A stretch of 64,000 bases of DNA from Catenulispora sp. MAP5-51 (GCF_041261205.1 NZ_JBGCCH010000028.1:1-64000); one strand, 5' to 3'. Shown: positions 16,588 through 25,690, counted from the stretch's first letter. The notes: generated by a model from the letters alone, not told the origin. Numbers and translations are program-made.

Positions 16588-19572
16588 TTAGTCCTGAGGC
16601 CTGTCCGCCGTGGCTGCGAACCGCATCTGCGTCACGATCACGGCCAGCGCGGTGCGCGTCGTCACGCCGTATTTGCGCATTGAGGAGTTGAGCTGGGCCG
16701 CGACGGTCTTGGGGGAACGGGACAGCGCGATCGCGATCTCACGGTTCGTCAGACCGCTGAGCAGCAGCTCGACGACTTCCAGTTCGCGGGGTGAGAGGTG
16801 GTTGCCGTAGCCGCGGCGTCCGGCCCGGCGGCGGCCGGCCTTCTCGCCGCCGTGCTCCTTCAGCGTGGTGGCGACACGATCGGCGTCCTTCTTCGCGCCG
16901 AGTGCGGCCAGCCCTTGCGCGACCTCGGTCCACTGGGACAGCGCGGCTTCGCGCTCGCCGGCCTTCTCCAGGGACCGGGCCTTCTGCTCACGGGCCAGCA
17001 GCGCGTAGTACGGCCGCGGCAGCGCCTGCCATGCGGCGGCGGCGACATCCCATGCGGCGACGGCCTCGGCATGGTCGTTGTGCGCTTGGGCGATCAGGGC
17101 ACGGCAGGTCTCCAATGCCGCACGGGTCGACGGGATCTCCCGGTCGCCGAAGCCCCGGGCGAACGCGGCCGCCAGCTCCCCGGCCTCGCTGACGCGTTCG
17201 GCCGCGATCAACGCCGCCACGCGCACCGGTACGGTCTCCGTGGCCCACAACCACATCTCCTTGCCCATGACCACTTGGACGGCGTCGTCGGTGAGCGACA
17301 GAGCCTCCTGGACATCGCCGGCGGCCAGGCGGATCCGGGCGAGCGCTCCGGTCGATTCCATCGACATGTCGGCGATGCCGCGCCGGGCGGAGTCCTCCCG
17401 GACCGAGCGCACCACGTCCTCGGCCGCCGGGTCGTCGCCTGTGGCCGCGCCCAGCAGTCCGAGGACCAGTCGGCTGTCGAGCTGCATGATGGGTTCGTCG
17501 TCGAGCCGCACCCAGTGGCCCGCGCGGTCTGCCAGACCGCTCCACGCGCCGGTGAACCAATCCAGGTGCGCGTTCGTCACCGCCGCCATGTCGCGCAGCC
17601 GCACGTAGTGGTGGCGTCGCGAGACGTCTCCGGCGATCGCCAGCCGCCGCCGAGCGTCCTGGTAGTGGCCCCACTGCATCGCGCCGTCGCCGGTGTTCAG
17701 CGAGAGCCGCGCCAGGTTCAGCGCGTCCTGGGGCGTGTCCTCCCGGGCGGGGAAGCCCGCGGCCAGGTCCCAGCCGGACGGATCGCCGAGGTCGAGCAGA
17801 GAGGTGATCCGGTCGATCGCCAGCGCGAGCCGTTCGGCCTCCGGCAGCCAGGACTCGGCGACCGCCGCGGCCCGGTCGATCCAGCGCCGGTGCTCGGCGG
17901 CGGGCCACAGCGAGCCGACCGGGCCGCCGAGGGTGGCCATCGCCCGGGCCACCTCGGACGGGCTGTCCGCCAGGTCCGGGATCGCGCGCTGGAGCTGGTC
18001 GACGCCGTCCGCGTGCTCGCCGACGTGGAGCAGTATCCTGCCGAGCTGCGCGCGGATGCGGCCCCGGTCGGCCTGCTGGATCCGCTCGTCGTCCAGCACG
18101 AATCGCAGGGTACTGACGACATCGGCGCCGCGCAGATAGCCGGTGATCAGGAACAGCGGGATCTTCTGCGCGACGCGTGCGACGTCGGTCGGGGGCAGAC
18201 CGCCTTCGGTGAGCAGTTCGTGCAGCAGCGGAAGCGCGGTCGGGTGATCGCCGGCGGCCAGCGCGAGATCGACGACCTGCTCGGCGTACCGGCACCACTG
18301 GGTCATCTCGTTCGCGGCCCGGTAGTGGTAGGCCAGCCGCGCGACGGGTAGCGGGTGTTTGTCTTCGAGCACTGCCGCCGCCCGCCGGTGCGCCGCCCGG
18401 CGATCCGGGCCGGCGGCACGGTGATAGACGGCGCGGGCCGCCAGGACGTGCCGGAAGGCCAGGCGTCCTGCCTCGTCCTCCGCGATCAGGCCGCTGCGAA
18501 CGGCCTCGCGCAGCGCGGGCCCGACCTCGTGCGGGGCCAGGCCGCTGACATGGGCCAACACCGGCTCGAACTCGGCGTCCACGAGCACGGCTGAGGCCAG
18601 CAACATCTGCTGTGCCCCGGCGTCGAGCCGGCCGACGCGATCGGTGACCGCGTCCCGGATCGAGGGCGGCACGTCGATCTCGTCGAGGGTGCTCCGGATC
18701 CACTCGCCGTCCCGGCGGACCAGGTCGGAGCGGGCGTGCAGCAGGCGTACCGACTCCTCGAGCGCCAGCGGCACGCCTTCGGTGCGCGAGTGCAGCAGCT
18801 CGGCGAAGGCCGGGGAGACCAGCTCGTCGTCCAGCATCGAGGAGACCAGCTGCGCGACTTCGAGCGGCTCCAGCCCGCCGAGCGTGACGCGGACGCTCCC
18901 GTGGCCGCGGGCCGACAGGCGCGGCACCAGGGAGTCGGCGGGGAGGTCCTCGGCCCGGTAGGTCAGCAGGAGGCTGACCCGCTGGGCGGGGCGGGTGACG
19001 AGGAAGAGCAGAAAATCCATGGTGGCCTCGTCGGCCCAGTGCACGTCCTCGACCACGAGCACGCCCACCCCGAGCCGGTCCAGCAGTTCGGCCAGCGCGC
19101 GGATCACACGGTGCCGCGCCGCCCCCGGATCGCTCAGCGGCTCGGGCGCGAGCGGCAGTGTGTCGGCCCACTCGGGGAACAACGGACGCAGGGCGCCGGC
19201 CAGCGCGCTGAGTCCCAGGCCGGAGACCTCGGAGCAGCGTTGCCGCGCGGCGTCGACGATCGGTCCGAGGGTGAGCGGCTCGCGGAAGGGCGGGCAGACG
19301 GCGACCAGGGGCTCGGTGGTCGGTGCGGCGGTCGGCGCGGCGCTCGGTGCGGCGCTCGGTGCGGCGGTCTGCGCGGCGCTCAGGTCGGTCGCGGCGGCGC
19401 TGTGCGTCCGGTACGTCCGGAGGGTGGCCAGCGCTTCGCGGACCAGCCGGCTCTTGCCGATGCCGGCCTCACCTTCGACGAGGACCAGTGCGGGCGGGGC
19501 GATCAGGGCACGGACGACCCGGGTCAGCTCGGCGTCGCGTCCGACGAAGCGCGGCGTGCCGATCTGGTTCAC
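16588..19572 (-). CDS. LAL-type transcriptional regulator (AAA ATPase plus LuxR HTH)
   Basis: Encodes 994 residues. The N-terminal AAA ATPase has Walker A GEAGIGKSR (near residue 38) and Walker B VLVVEDVHWAD. A long TPR-like helical region fills the middle. The last 65 residues form a LuxR/GerE helix-turn-helix (LSPRELEVVELLLSG, NREIAIALSRSPKTV). This is the large ATP-binding LuxR (MalT-like) layout, in which an inducer controls DNA binding. An Ala/Pro/Thr-rich insertion lies near residues 70-90. The start is a GTG at 19572 with a weak ribosome-binding site. It lies between the S53 peptidase and the sugar-dehydrogenase operon on the same strand and could control either. No target site is evident. 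Confidence 0.88.
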   Translation of the reverse strand: MNQIGTPRFVGRDAELTRVVRALIAPPALVLVEGEAGIGKSRLVREALATLRTYRTHSAAATDLSAAQTAAPSAAPSAAPTAAPTTEPLVAVCPPFREPLTLGPIVDAARQRCSEVSGLGLSALAGALRPLFPEWADTLPLAPEPLSDPGAARHRVIRALAELLDRLGVGVLVVEDVHWADEATMDFLLFLVTRPAQRVSLLLTYRAEDLPADSLVPRLSARGHGSVRVTLGGLEPLEVAQLVSSMLDDELVSPAFAELLHSRTEGVPLALEESVRLLHARSDLVRRDGEWIRSTLDEIDVPPSIRDAVTDRVGRLDAGAQQMLLASAVLVDAEFEPVLAHVSGLAPHEVGPALREAVRSGLIAEDEAGRLAFRHVLAARAVYHRAAGPDRRAAHRRAAAVLEDKHPLPVARLAYHYRAANEMTQWCRYAEQVVDLALAAGDHPTALPLLHELLTEGGLPPTDVARVAQKIPLFLITGYLRGADVVSTLRFVLDDERIQQADRGRIRAQLGRILLHVGEHADGVDQLQRAIPDLADSPSEVARAMATLGGPVGSLWPAAEHRRWIDRAAAVAESWLPEAERLALAIDRITSLLDLGDPSGWDLAAGFPAREDTPQDALNLARLSLNTGDGAMQWGHYQDARRRLAIAGDVSRRHHYVRLRDMAAVTNAHLDWFTGAWSGLADRAGHWVRLDDEPIMQLDSRLVLGLLGAATGDDPAAEDVVRSVREDSARRGIADMSMESTGALARIRLAAGDVQEALSLTDDAVQVVMGKEMWLWATETVPVRVAALIAAERVSEAGELAAAFARGFGDREIPSTRAALETCRALIAQAHNDHAEAVAAWDVAAAAWQALPRPYYALLAREQKARSLEKAGEREAALSQWTEVAQGLAALGAKKDADRVATTLKEHGGEKAGRRRAGRRGYGNHLSPRELEVVELLLSGLTNREIAIALSRSPKTVAAQLNSSMRKYGVTTRTALAVIVTQMRFAATADRPQD

Positions 19573-19636
19573 GGGGCCAGACTACCGATGGCCGCCAGCG
19601 CGCTTATAGGTCGGAATTGCTCCAGATCACGGCGCT

Positions 19637-19670
19637 CGCGGCCGGCGTCGGCGAGGCGGCGCCGGCCGCG
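19637..19670 (-). terminator. Terminator of the sugar-dehydrogenase-like operon
   Basis: An 11-bp perfect stem, CGCGGCCGGCG with its complement, lies 10 bp beyond the stop of the ferritin-fold gene. Confidence 0.6.
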
Positions 19671-19679
19671 GGCGGCGGA

Positions 19680-20822
19680 TCACCGGGATCCGCTGCGCTC
19701 CTCGACGTGCCGGATGAGCTTGTCCCGGTCGCCGCCGAGCGCCACGTAGCCGAAACGCGGGCACAGGGTGTGGCCGGGGCGCTCCGGGTTCGGGGTGCGC
19801 ATCAGGGCTACGGCCTTGTTCTTCAGGCCGTACATGGCGTGCACGGCGACCTGGAGGCCGCTCAGCGGCGGTTCGGACTGGGTCGAGCCGCCGCCGAACG
19901 CGGCGTAGACGGCGTCGACCAGCTGGGAGTACGCCAGGTCGAACTCGTCCAGGGCCGCCGCCTCCGGGCCGCCGTCGCCGTTGCGGGGCTGGAATTCGGC
20001 GGGCTCGACCTGGCTGTAGTCGACCAGGAGCATCGCACCGGCCGGGGTTTCGCCGGCCGTCTGGTCGGGGCGGAACTTGCGGCCGGCCTGGATCTCGCGG
20101 AAGCGCGCGTAGTGCGAGTACATCTTCCAGCCCGAGCTCAGGCGGTCGGCGTCGGTGACGGTCTTGGCCGGCTTGTGCAGGTCCTCCTCGGGCAGGCCTT
20201 CGCCCTGGTCCACGATCTTCCTCACGGCCTGGCGCGCCGTCTTGCGGTCGGACACCTGCACCACGTCGCCCGCGCCGCCGTAGTACTCGGTGACAGGGAC
20301 CTGATTCACGGGCTTGAACAGCGTGTCCGGGCAGATCTTCGGGTCCCGCAACGCGTTGTCGATCGCGTGGTAGAACTCGCCGATCGTCCGATAGGAGCCC
20401 TCCTCGGAGGGGATGGCCTGAATGGTGGCGGCGCCGTGGAGCGGGTGCTCGATCTCGACGTAGTTGTCCACGGCCGGCGGCGAGAACGGCAGCAGCTCCA
20501 GGGTGCCGATCCCGGTGATCAGCGGGCTGTCCAGCGGGTAGACCGGGATCGGGCTCAGGTGTCTGCGTCCCAGGAAGTCGACCGGGTCCGGGCTCGGCAC
20601 CTCGCCGATGGCGTTCAGGACGTTCGCCGCCAGCGTCATGTGCAGCATCTCCTCCATGACGACGCTGCGGATCGTCTGGGCCGCGTCGGTGTTGCGGCCT
20701 TCCCGGATCGAGTAGAGACCGGTCAGGTACACCGGGATCGTGCTGAGCTCCAGGCCGACGGCCAGCTGGAGCCCGGCCTTCAGATCGGCGAGCGTCGGGA
20801 TCTTCATCGGGTGCTCGTTCAT
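19680..20822 (-). CDS. Ferritin-like protein of the VioB type
   Basis: Encodes 380 residues. The N-terminal half is a ferritin-like four-helix domain related to VioB (iminophenyl-pyruvate dimer synthase type), with LELSTIPVYLTGLYS and EEMLHM carrying the Glu and ExxH metal-ligand pattern. The remainder is a helical/coil region of the same family. The ATG at 20822 overlaps the GMC gene stop as ATGA, so the two are translationally coupled. VioB proteins act with flavoenzymes in violacein biosynthesis, but no other violacein gene is here. It may instead accept electrons or substrate from the coupled flavoprotein; that is inference. Confidence 0.78.
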   Translation of the reverse strand: MNEHPMKIPTLADLKAGLQLAVGLELSTIPVYLTGLYSIREGRNTDAAQTIRSVVMEEMLHMTLAANVLNAIGEVPSPDPVDFLGRRHLSPIPVYPLDSPLITGIGTLELLPFSPPAVDNYVEIEHPLHGAATIQAIPSEEGSYRTIGEFYHAIDNALRDPKICPDTLFKPVNQVPVTEYYGGAGDVVQVSDRKTARQAVRKIVDQGEGLPEEDLHKPAKTVTDADRLSSGWKMYSHYARFREIQAGRKFRPDQTAGETPAGAMLLVDYSQVEPAEFQPRNGDGGPEAAALDEFDLAYSQLVDAVYAAFGGGSTQSEPPLSGLQVAVHAMYGLKNKAVALMRTPNPERPGHTLCPRFGYVALGGDRDKLIRHVEERSGSR

Positions 20823-22861
20823 GCGTCCTTCTTCTCCTTCAGCTGCGCCGCGATGTGGTCGCCGGTGCGGATGGCCAGCGCGGTCATGGTCAGAGTCGGG
20901 TTGGACGTTCCGAGCGTCGGCATGCTGCCGCATCCGACGACGTACATGTTCGGCAGGTCGTGGCTCCGCTGGTAGCCGTCCACCACCGAGTGCTCCGGGT
21001 CCTCGCCCATCCGGTGCGTGCCGACGACGTGGCCGGCGCCGCGCACCCAGTAGGTCGTGCCGTCGTAGTCCACTTGCGACGGGTCGCCGGCGTCCCAGTG
21101 CGTGTAGTCGCCGGGCTTGTACTCCGGCCGCCGGACCTTGTCCCCGATGCCGAGCCGCGCGAACAGCTGCCGGCTGGCCTCGGCCGCCCAGGGCAGCGAG
21201 GCGCGGACGTACTCCGACAGGTCGTAGTGGATGACCGGGCGGTACATACCCAGCGCGTCCTTGTAGCGCTCGTCGATGGTGATCCGGTTGCTCGACTCAG
21301 GGTCCTGTTCCAGCTCCCAGGCGATGCGGAACTGGTTGGGCAGGATCTCGCCGAGCCGCTTGCGAAGCGGACGGCCGTAGAGCTGCGCCGTGCCGGTGGC
21401 GGCCCCGCCGACGAGGTCGTGGACCGTGTCGTAGGGCGCGTTCTCCGGGAAGTTCCAGCCCCAGTTGCCGATCTCGACGCGGAACGCGGTGCGCTCCGAG
21501 CGGTACGCGCCGTCCCGGAAGGCCGGGATGCCCGACGTCGACCCAGGGCCGCGGTAGGCCCCCGCGCTGTCGTCGAGCAGGCCCCAGGTGAGCAGCAGCG
21601 GGTGGTCCATCAGGTTCCGCCCGACCTCGCCGCTGTTGTTGGCGGCCTTGGACGCCAGCAGCAAAGTGGCGTTCTCGATGGCGTTGGCGGCCAGGACGTA
21701 CACGTCGCCGGTCACCGTCGCCGACACCGGCGGGCTCCCGTCGTCGGAGTACTTCAGGTAGGTGATGCCGGTGACAGTGCCCTGCTTTTTCGGGTGCTGC
21801 GTGTGCCGGACGTTCGAGACCACGCACTGGCTGCGGATCGCGACGCGCGCCTTCTCCTTCTCGCCCTCCCCCGGGTCCCGGTCCGGGTATTTCACGATCA
21901 GCTCGTACAGGGTCTTCAGGGCGTTGTACTTGGCCTGCACCGGGCAGATCGGGATGCAGCTGGAGTTGCCCTCGCAGCGCTGCCCCTGGTCGGCGTTCCC
22001 GACCGCGCCGACCGGCTGGTATCCCGGGGCCGGCGTGGAGTTCCGGCCGACCGGGGTGTTGCTGATCCGGATCGGGAACGTGTACTCCCGGCCGTCGTCG
22101 CCCTTCAGCGTCACCACCAGACCGGCGGACTTCTTCGCCAGGTACTCGTCCAGGAAGCTGCTCGGGATCTCCTGCATGGGGAAGTGGTAGGCGCCGTCGG
22201 GGAACTTGGCGGTGTTCTTGCTCTTGAAGAACTTCGCCGGGTCGTCGCCGATGCCTGGGTAGTACTGGTGCTCGACGTCCGCCGACACCCCGATGATGTC
22301 CCACTCGGCGCGCTCGTAGTAGGGCTTCAACTCGTCGTAGGTGATCGGCCAGTCGACCCCGCGGCCGTACTCCGAGTGCATCCGGAAGTCGTTCGGCAGC
22401 ATGCGCAGGCAGGTGCCGAGCCAATGCAGCGTGGTGCCGCCGAGCGCGCGGGCGTAGTCGCTGCCGAACGGGAGCGGGCCCATCTGCACGAAGTAGCCGT
22501 TGTCGGCGGGGATCTTGGTGGTGCCGTCCGGGCCCATCACCGGGCGGCTGATGTCCAGCACGTCCGGTTGCGGCGCGGAAACGGTCGGCGGGTACGGGGA
22601 ATTGGGGACCTTGGCCAGGGCCCGCTGGTAGGACTCCACATAGGTGTCGTACTTGTCGGCGCTCATCGCGGTGGCGCGGCCGGCTTCCAGGATCAGGATG
22701 CGGGGATGGCGGGCGGGACGGCGCCCGGCGGCCTTCTCGATGACCGTCTTGGCGACCGTGGCCCCGGCGATGCCGCCGCCGACGATGACGATGTCGTAGT
22801 GCTCGTCGTAGTGCTCCTCGACGCCGCCGGCGGTCTTTCCCCCGCTGGTCTGCTTCTGCAT
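20819..22861 (-). CDS. GMC-family FAD oxidoreductase (sugar dehydrogenase-like large subunit)
   Basis: Encodes 680 residues. The FAD dinucleotide motif GGGIAGAT is near residue 30, and the GMC C-terminal domain ends with MYVVGCGSMPTLGTSNPTLT. The overall pattern is that of catalytic subunits of FAD-dependent gluconate, fructose or sorbitol dehydrogenases. A Cys-containing loop (CEGNSSCIPICP) is typical of this branch. The ATG at 22861 has GAGGAGA 9 nt upstream. It follows the small-subunit gene by 53 bp and overlaps the ferritin-like gene. Oxidation of a sugar or alcohol at the FAD is expected. The cytochrome c subunit seen in proteobacterial versions is absent. Confidence 0.87.
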   Translation of the reverse strand: MQKQTSGGKTAGGVEEHYDEHYDIVIVGGGIAGATVAKTVIEKAAGRRPARHPRILILEAGRATAMSADKYDTYVESYQRALAKVPNSPYPPTVSAPQPDVLDISRPVMGPDGTTKIPADNGYFVQMGPLPFGSDYARALGGTTLHWLGTCLRMLPNDFRMHSEYGRGVDWPITYDELKPYYERAEWDIIGVSADVEHQYYPGIGDDPAKFFKSKNTAKFPDGAYHFPMQEIPSSFLDEYLAKKSAGLVVTLKGDDGREYTFPIRISNTPVGRNSTPAPGYQPVGAVGNADQGQRCEGNSSCIPICPVQAKYNALKTLYELIVKYPDRDPGEGEKEKARVAIRSQCVVSNVRHTQHPKKQGTVTGITYLKYSDDGSPPVSATVTGDVYVLAANAIENATLLLASKAANNSGEVGRNLMDHPLLLTWGLLDDSAGAYRGPGSTSGIPAFRDGAYRSERTAFRVEIGNWGWNFPENAPYDTVHDLVGGAATGTAQLYGRPLRKRLGEILPNQFRIAWELEQDPESSNRITIDERYKDALGMYRPVIHYDLSEYVRASLPWAAEASRQLFARLGIGDKVRRPEYKPGDYTHWDAGDPSQVDYDGTTYWVRGAGHVVGTHRMGEDPEHSVVDGYQRSHDLPNMYVVGCGSMPTLGTSNPTLTMTALAIRTGDHIAAQLKEKKDA

Positions 22862-22914
22862 GTCAGGGTTCTCCTCAAGGCACTTCGGGATGGCTTGCGA
22901 CGCCTCGTCGCGGC

Positions 22915-23403
22915 TCAGGACGAGGGGAGCGCGGGCGCCTCGGCCCAGGACCCCCAGCCCGGCGCCTTGGCCCCCATCGGGTGCGCCCCGGCCGCGCGCC
23001 AGACCAGAGCCTCCCGGTAGGCCTGCGCGGACACGACGTGTTCGACGTCGTCGGCGGTCGAGCCGTTGACGTCGGCGTAGGAGCCGGGCAAGGGGTACCA
23101 GCTGCCGAGGTACCAGAGCTTGATCAGGCTGATGATCACCGGCCCGTAGCGCCTGCTCCCGATGACCCGGGTCCGCAGCGCCTCGCCGTCGTGCTGCTCG
23201 CGGTCGGCCTCCAGCGCCTCGGCGGCGGCCTGCAACAGGTGCCCGGCCTCGCGTTCGCCGATCAGCCGGAGCAGGGTGTCGTAATGCTGTTCGAGCAGGC
23301 CGGTGCCGGCCAGTTCCACGCGGTCGAAGCCGGTCAGCTCGACCGACAGGTCGGTGAAGACGGCGATCGAATCCGGCCGGGCGGGCATTCCGGTGGTGGT
23401 CAT
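22915..23403 (-). CDS. Sugar dehydrogenase small subunit
   Basis: Encodes 162 residues resembling the small (FAD-SLDH type) subunit of membrane-bound FAD-dependent sugar dehydrogenases. The characteristic region is PVIISLIKLWYLGSWYPLP with a downstream aromatic/Trp-rich end (APGWGSWAEAP). Proteobacterial relatives carry a Tat signal and escort the large subunit across the membrane. No twin-arginine signal is visible here, so this pair may remain cytoplasmic. The ATG at 23403 has AGGGAG nearby. It is the first gene of the operon with the GMC and ferritin-like genes. Confidence 0.78.
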   Translation of the reverse strand: MTTTGMPARPDSIAVFTDLSVELTGFDRVELAGTGLLEQHYDTLLRLIGEREAGHLLQAAAEALEADREQHDGEALRTRVIGSRRYGPVIISLIKLWYLGSWYPLPGSYADVNGSTADDVEHVVSAQAYREALVWRAAGAHPMGAKAPGWGSWAEAPALPSS

Positions 23404-23530
23404 GCGGGTGCTCCCTGGGGGGACTTGGAAACGGCCGATCACCACCTTCGCCTTGATCCCGACCTGCGGCGCGGTGGGACGGGGACCCGCGTTGGAGGGT
23501 TCGGGCCATTCGGGCGACGCGCGGTTTGGC

Positions 23531-23560
23531 GGCGGCTGACGGCGGCTGACGGCGGCCGAC
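23531..23560. repeat. Three tandem 10-bp units upstream of the dehydrogenase operon
   Basis: GGCGGCTGAC occurs twice in a row and is followed by GGCGGCCGAC. This low-complexity array lies in the divergent intergenic region next to an 18-bp inverted repeat. Confidence 0.5.
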
Positions 23561-23570
23561 GATGGCTGGC

Positions 23571-23620
23571 GGCAGCCGGTGACAGCCGGTGATGGCTGGC
23601 AGCGGCTGTCACCGGCTGCC
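23571..23620. repeat. Perfect 18-bp inverted repeat in a divergent intergenic region
   Basis: GGCAGCCGGTGACAGCCG (23571-23588) has its exact reverse complement at 23603-23620 around a 14-base centre. It lies between the dehydrogenase operon and the small secreted protein gene, 85 bp before the latter. It may be a regulatory hairpin or a regulator site. The interval 23404-23705 holds no gene. Confidence 0.6.
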
Positions 23621-23705
23621 GACAGAGTGTGCGATCGCTGTGGTCGGATTGTGAAAAGGCGATGCGACGGTCTGGACATCATCCGCCGCCGAGAAGGGCC
23701 CACCT

Positions 23706-24218
23706 GTGAGCACCATCGAACCGTCCAGCCGCCGCAAGCATGCCGAAGGCGGCGCCAAGCGCCTGCGGCGCGTCGTGCCGCTCCTGACCGCCGCCACCGT
23801 CAGCGCGTCGCTGGTCGCGGCCGCCGCCGGACCCGCCGGCGCGGCCGCGCGACCCGCGGGGGTGGCGAGTATCCAGGTCGCCATGGCCATCCCGGCCGCC
23901 GCCCAGGACCAGGTCATCACGATCGCGCCGGGGGTCACGCTCACCATCGGCAGCACCGAGGTGCAGCTGTCGCTGACCAAGGAGGCCGTGACCGAGGTGC
24001 AGACCGTCATCGGCTTCGGGCAGACCGTCGCCGCGCTCGTCACCCCGATCCTCGTCGCGGCGGGGGTCCCGAACGCCGCGCTGGTCAGCGGCGCCATCGC
24101 CGTGGCGCTCGGGGTCGGCAGCGCGTTCCTCAAGGTCTGCACGGCCAGTGACGGGAGCGCGGCTTTCACCGTCTCGTTGAACGCTCTCCCCTCCTGCAGC
24201 GGCTTGAGCTCCCTGTAG
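23706..24218 (+). CDS. Small secreted protein of unknown function
   Basis: Encodes 170 residues. A basic N-region (RRKHAEGGAKRLRR) and a hydrophobic, Ala-rich core ending in AGAAA form a signal peptide of about 45-48 residues. The mature part begins with a beta-prone stretch (QDQVITIAPGVTLTIG) and continues with a long hydrophobic, Ala/Val-rich segment that could form a membrane helix pair. Two cysteines near the end (KVCTAS, LPSC) may form a disulphide. I recognise no family. The start is a GTG at 23706 preceded by GAGAAGGG. It is divergent from the dehydrogenase operon and ends in a bidirectional hairpin. Confidence 0.6.
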   Translation: MSTIEPSSRRKHAEGGAKRLRRVVPLLTAATVSASLVAAAAGPAGAAARPAGVASIQVAMAIPAAAQDQVITIAPGVTLTIGSTEVQLSLTKEAVTEVQTVIGFGQTVAALVTPILVAAGVPNAALVSGAIAVALGVGSAFLKVCTASDGSAAFTVSLNALPSCSGLSSL

Positions 24219-24234
24219 AAGCAAGCACAGCAGC

Positions 24235-24269
24235 GCATCGCCGCCCGACAGGAAGCCGGGCGGCGATGC
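24235..24269. terminator. Bidirectional terminator between convergent genes
   Basis: GCATCGCCGCCCG (24235-24247) pairs perfectly with 24257-24269 around a 9-base loop, between the small secreted protein gene and the esterase gene. Confidence 0.7.
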
Positions 24270-24312
24270 GGCGATGCGGCCGTGCGGTAATGCAGGATGC
24301 TGTGATGCGCTT

Positions 24313-25500
24313 TCAGCCGGCGTTCGTGGTACCGAAGTCCTGCTGGAGCCGCGGAATCAGGTCGGCCAGGTCCTGGTCCCAGCACGTGACGTCATGACCG
24401 CCGTCGCAGTGTCCCCACCCGGCGCCGTTGCCGTAGTCCTGGAAGTACGGGTGCTGACCCGCCGCCGTCAGCGCGGCGTCGAAGTGCTGGGACGCGCTCT
24501 CCAGCCACCACTCGCGGTAGTCCCCCGTCGGCCCGTTGCCGTTGCCGACGTAGATGGAGACGCCCATCCCCGCGAACGCCGAGGCGTTCTCCGTGGGATC
24601 GGCGGCGGTCCACAGGGAGTCGTCGAAGGGCGGCGTCACCGATATCGGATACGGGGACCCGAACAGCGCGTCGCTGCTGACGGCCGGCTGGTAGGGGTCG
24701 TTCACCGGATGGCAGGCGCTCCAGGCGACGGTGCCGGGGAGGATGCCGCTGCTGACGACCGGCAGCGCCCCCTGGGCGTCGATGAGCGAGGCCACGACGA
24801 TCTCGCGCAGGACCATCTCGTTCCGTGACAGGTCGGCGTCCCCCGACAGCGTCGCCACCTGGCTGAACAGGGCGGGGTGGAGCTGCGCGAGGTGCAGCGC
24901 GCCGAAGCCGCCCATGGAGATGCCGGCGATGGCGCGGTGCTGCTTGTCCGCGACGGTGCGCAGGTTGGCGTCGACGAACGGGATCACCTGCTGGGTCTCG
25001 AAGGTGTCCCAGTTCTGCGCGCCGGCCGCGGTGGACTGGTCGCGCCAGTCGGAATACCAGCCCCGCGCGCCGCCGTCGGGCATGACGACGATCATCCCCG
25101 AGGTGTTCCTCAGCGCGTTGAACTGCGGGAAGCCGGCGCTGCCGAAGTAGTCGCAGGGGTCGCCCGGCGAGCCGTCGAGAAGGTACAGGACGGGGTAGCG
25201 CTTGCCGGGATCGCTGTAGTAGTCGGCGGGCAGGACGATGCGGACGTGGTGTCCGACCGTGCCGGGGTCGTTGGCGACCTGCGGCGAGGTCACCGTGATG
25301 GTGAAGTCGGTCGCGGTCGGGGCGGCGATGCCCGGGTTCGACAGCGACGGATCGGCGACCTGCGTCAGCCCGTACCCGTCCGACAGGACAGGCGGGCCGG
25401 CGGGGTCGGCGTGGGCGGCGACGGGACCGGCGATGGCGCCGGCGGCCGTGAGGGAAGCGGTGACGAACACCGCCATGGTGGCGGCTAGCCGATGTTTCAC
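24313..25500 (-). CDS. Secreted esterase (mycolyltransferase-like alpha/beta hydrolase)
   Basis: Encodes 395 residues. A signal peptide (about 1-31) precedes a putative-esterase domain of the antigen-85/esterase D type: YPVLYLLDGSPGD supplies the oxyanion region and GISMGGFGAL the nucleophile Ser. The acid and the terminal His region (NGAGWGHCDGGHD) follow. The start is a GTG at 25500 with AGGAGGG 6 nt upstream. Likely substrates are esterified polysaccharides (acetyl- or feruloyl-xylan) or lipid esters; the sequence does not decide. It is divergent from the secreted GH2 gene, which suggests shared control by plant-polymer breakdown products. Confidence 0.78.
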   Translation of the reverse strand: MKHRLAATMAVFVTASLTAAGAIAGPVAAHADPAGPPVLSDGYGLTQVADPSLSNPGIAAPTATDFTITVTSPQVANDPGTVGHHVRIVLPADYYSDPGKRYPVLYLLDGSPGDPCDYFGSAGFPQFNALRNTSGMIVVMPDGGARGWYSDWRDQSTAAGAQNWDTFETQQVIPFVDANLRTVADKQHRAIAGISMGGFGALHLAQLHPALFSQVATLSGDADLSRNEMVLREIVVASLIDAQGALPVVSSGILPGTVAWSACHPVNDPYQPAVSSDALFGSPYPISVTPPFDDSLWTAADPTENASAFAGMGVSIYVGNGNGPTGDYREWWLESASQHFDAALTAAGQHPYFQDYGNGAGWGHCDGGHDVTCWDQDLADLIPRLQQDFGTTNAG

Positions 25501-25654
25501 AGAGCCCTCCTGAACAGTGGTGAGGTTGTGGCTCGGTTCGGAGTGTCACAGCGGCGTTTCACAATCCGAGCACAGTGATCGCACACCCCCGGCCCGGCCG
25601 GTCACGGCACGGCGCTGAGTCAAGAGAAGGTAAAGAGTTCTTGACGGCTTGTGT

Positions 25655-25690
25655 TTGAAGTTGTTCGCTGACGTTCGATACAACGTTGTA
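25655..25690 (+). promoter_or_regulatory. Promoter and palindromic operator of the GH2 gene
   Basis: TTGAAG (25655-25660) and TACAAC (25679-25684) are 18 bp apart. The -10 is embedded in TACAACGTTGTA (25679-25690), a perfect 12-bp palindrome with the central CG of LacI-family operators. Binding there would block RNA polymerase directly. Confidence 0.55.

Noticed and set aside
19680-22861. Violacein biosynthesis cluster
   Set aside because: Only a VioB-like ferritin domain and a GMC enzyme are present; VioA, VioC, VioD and VioE are absent.
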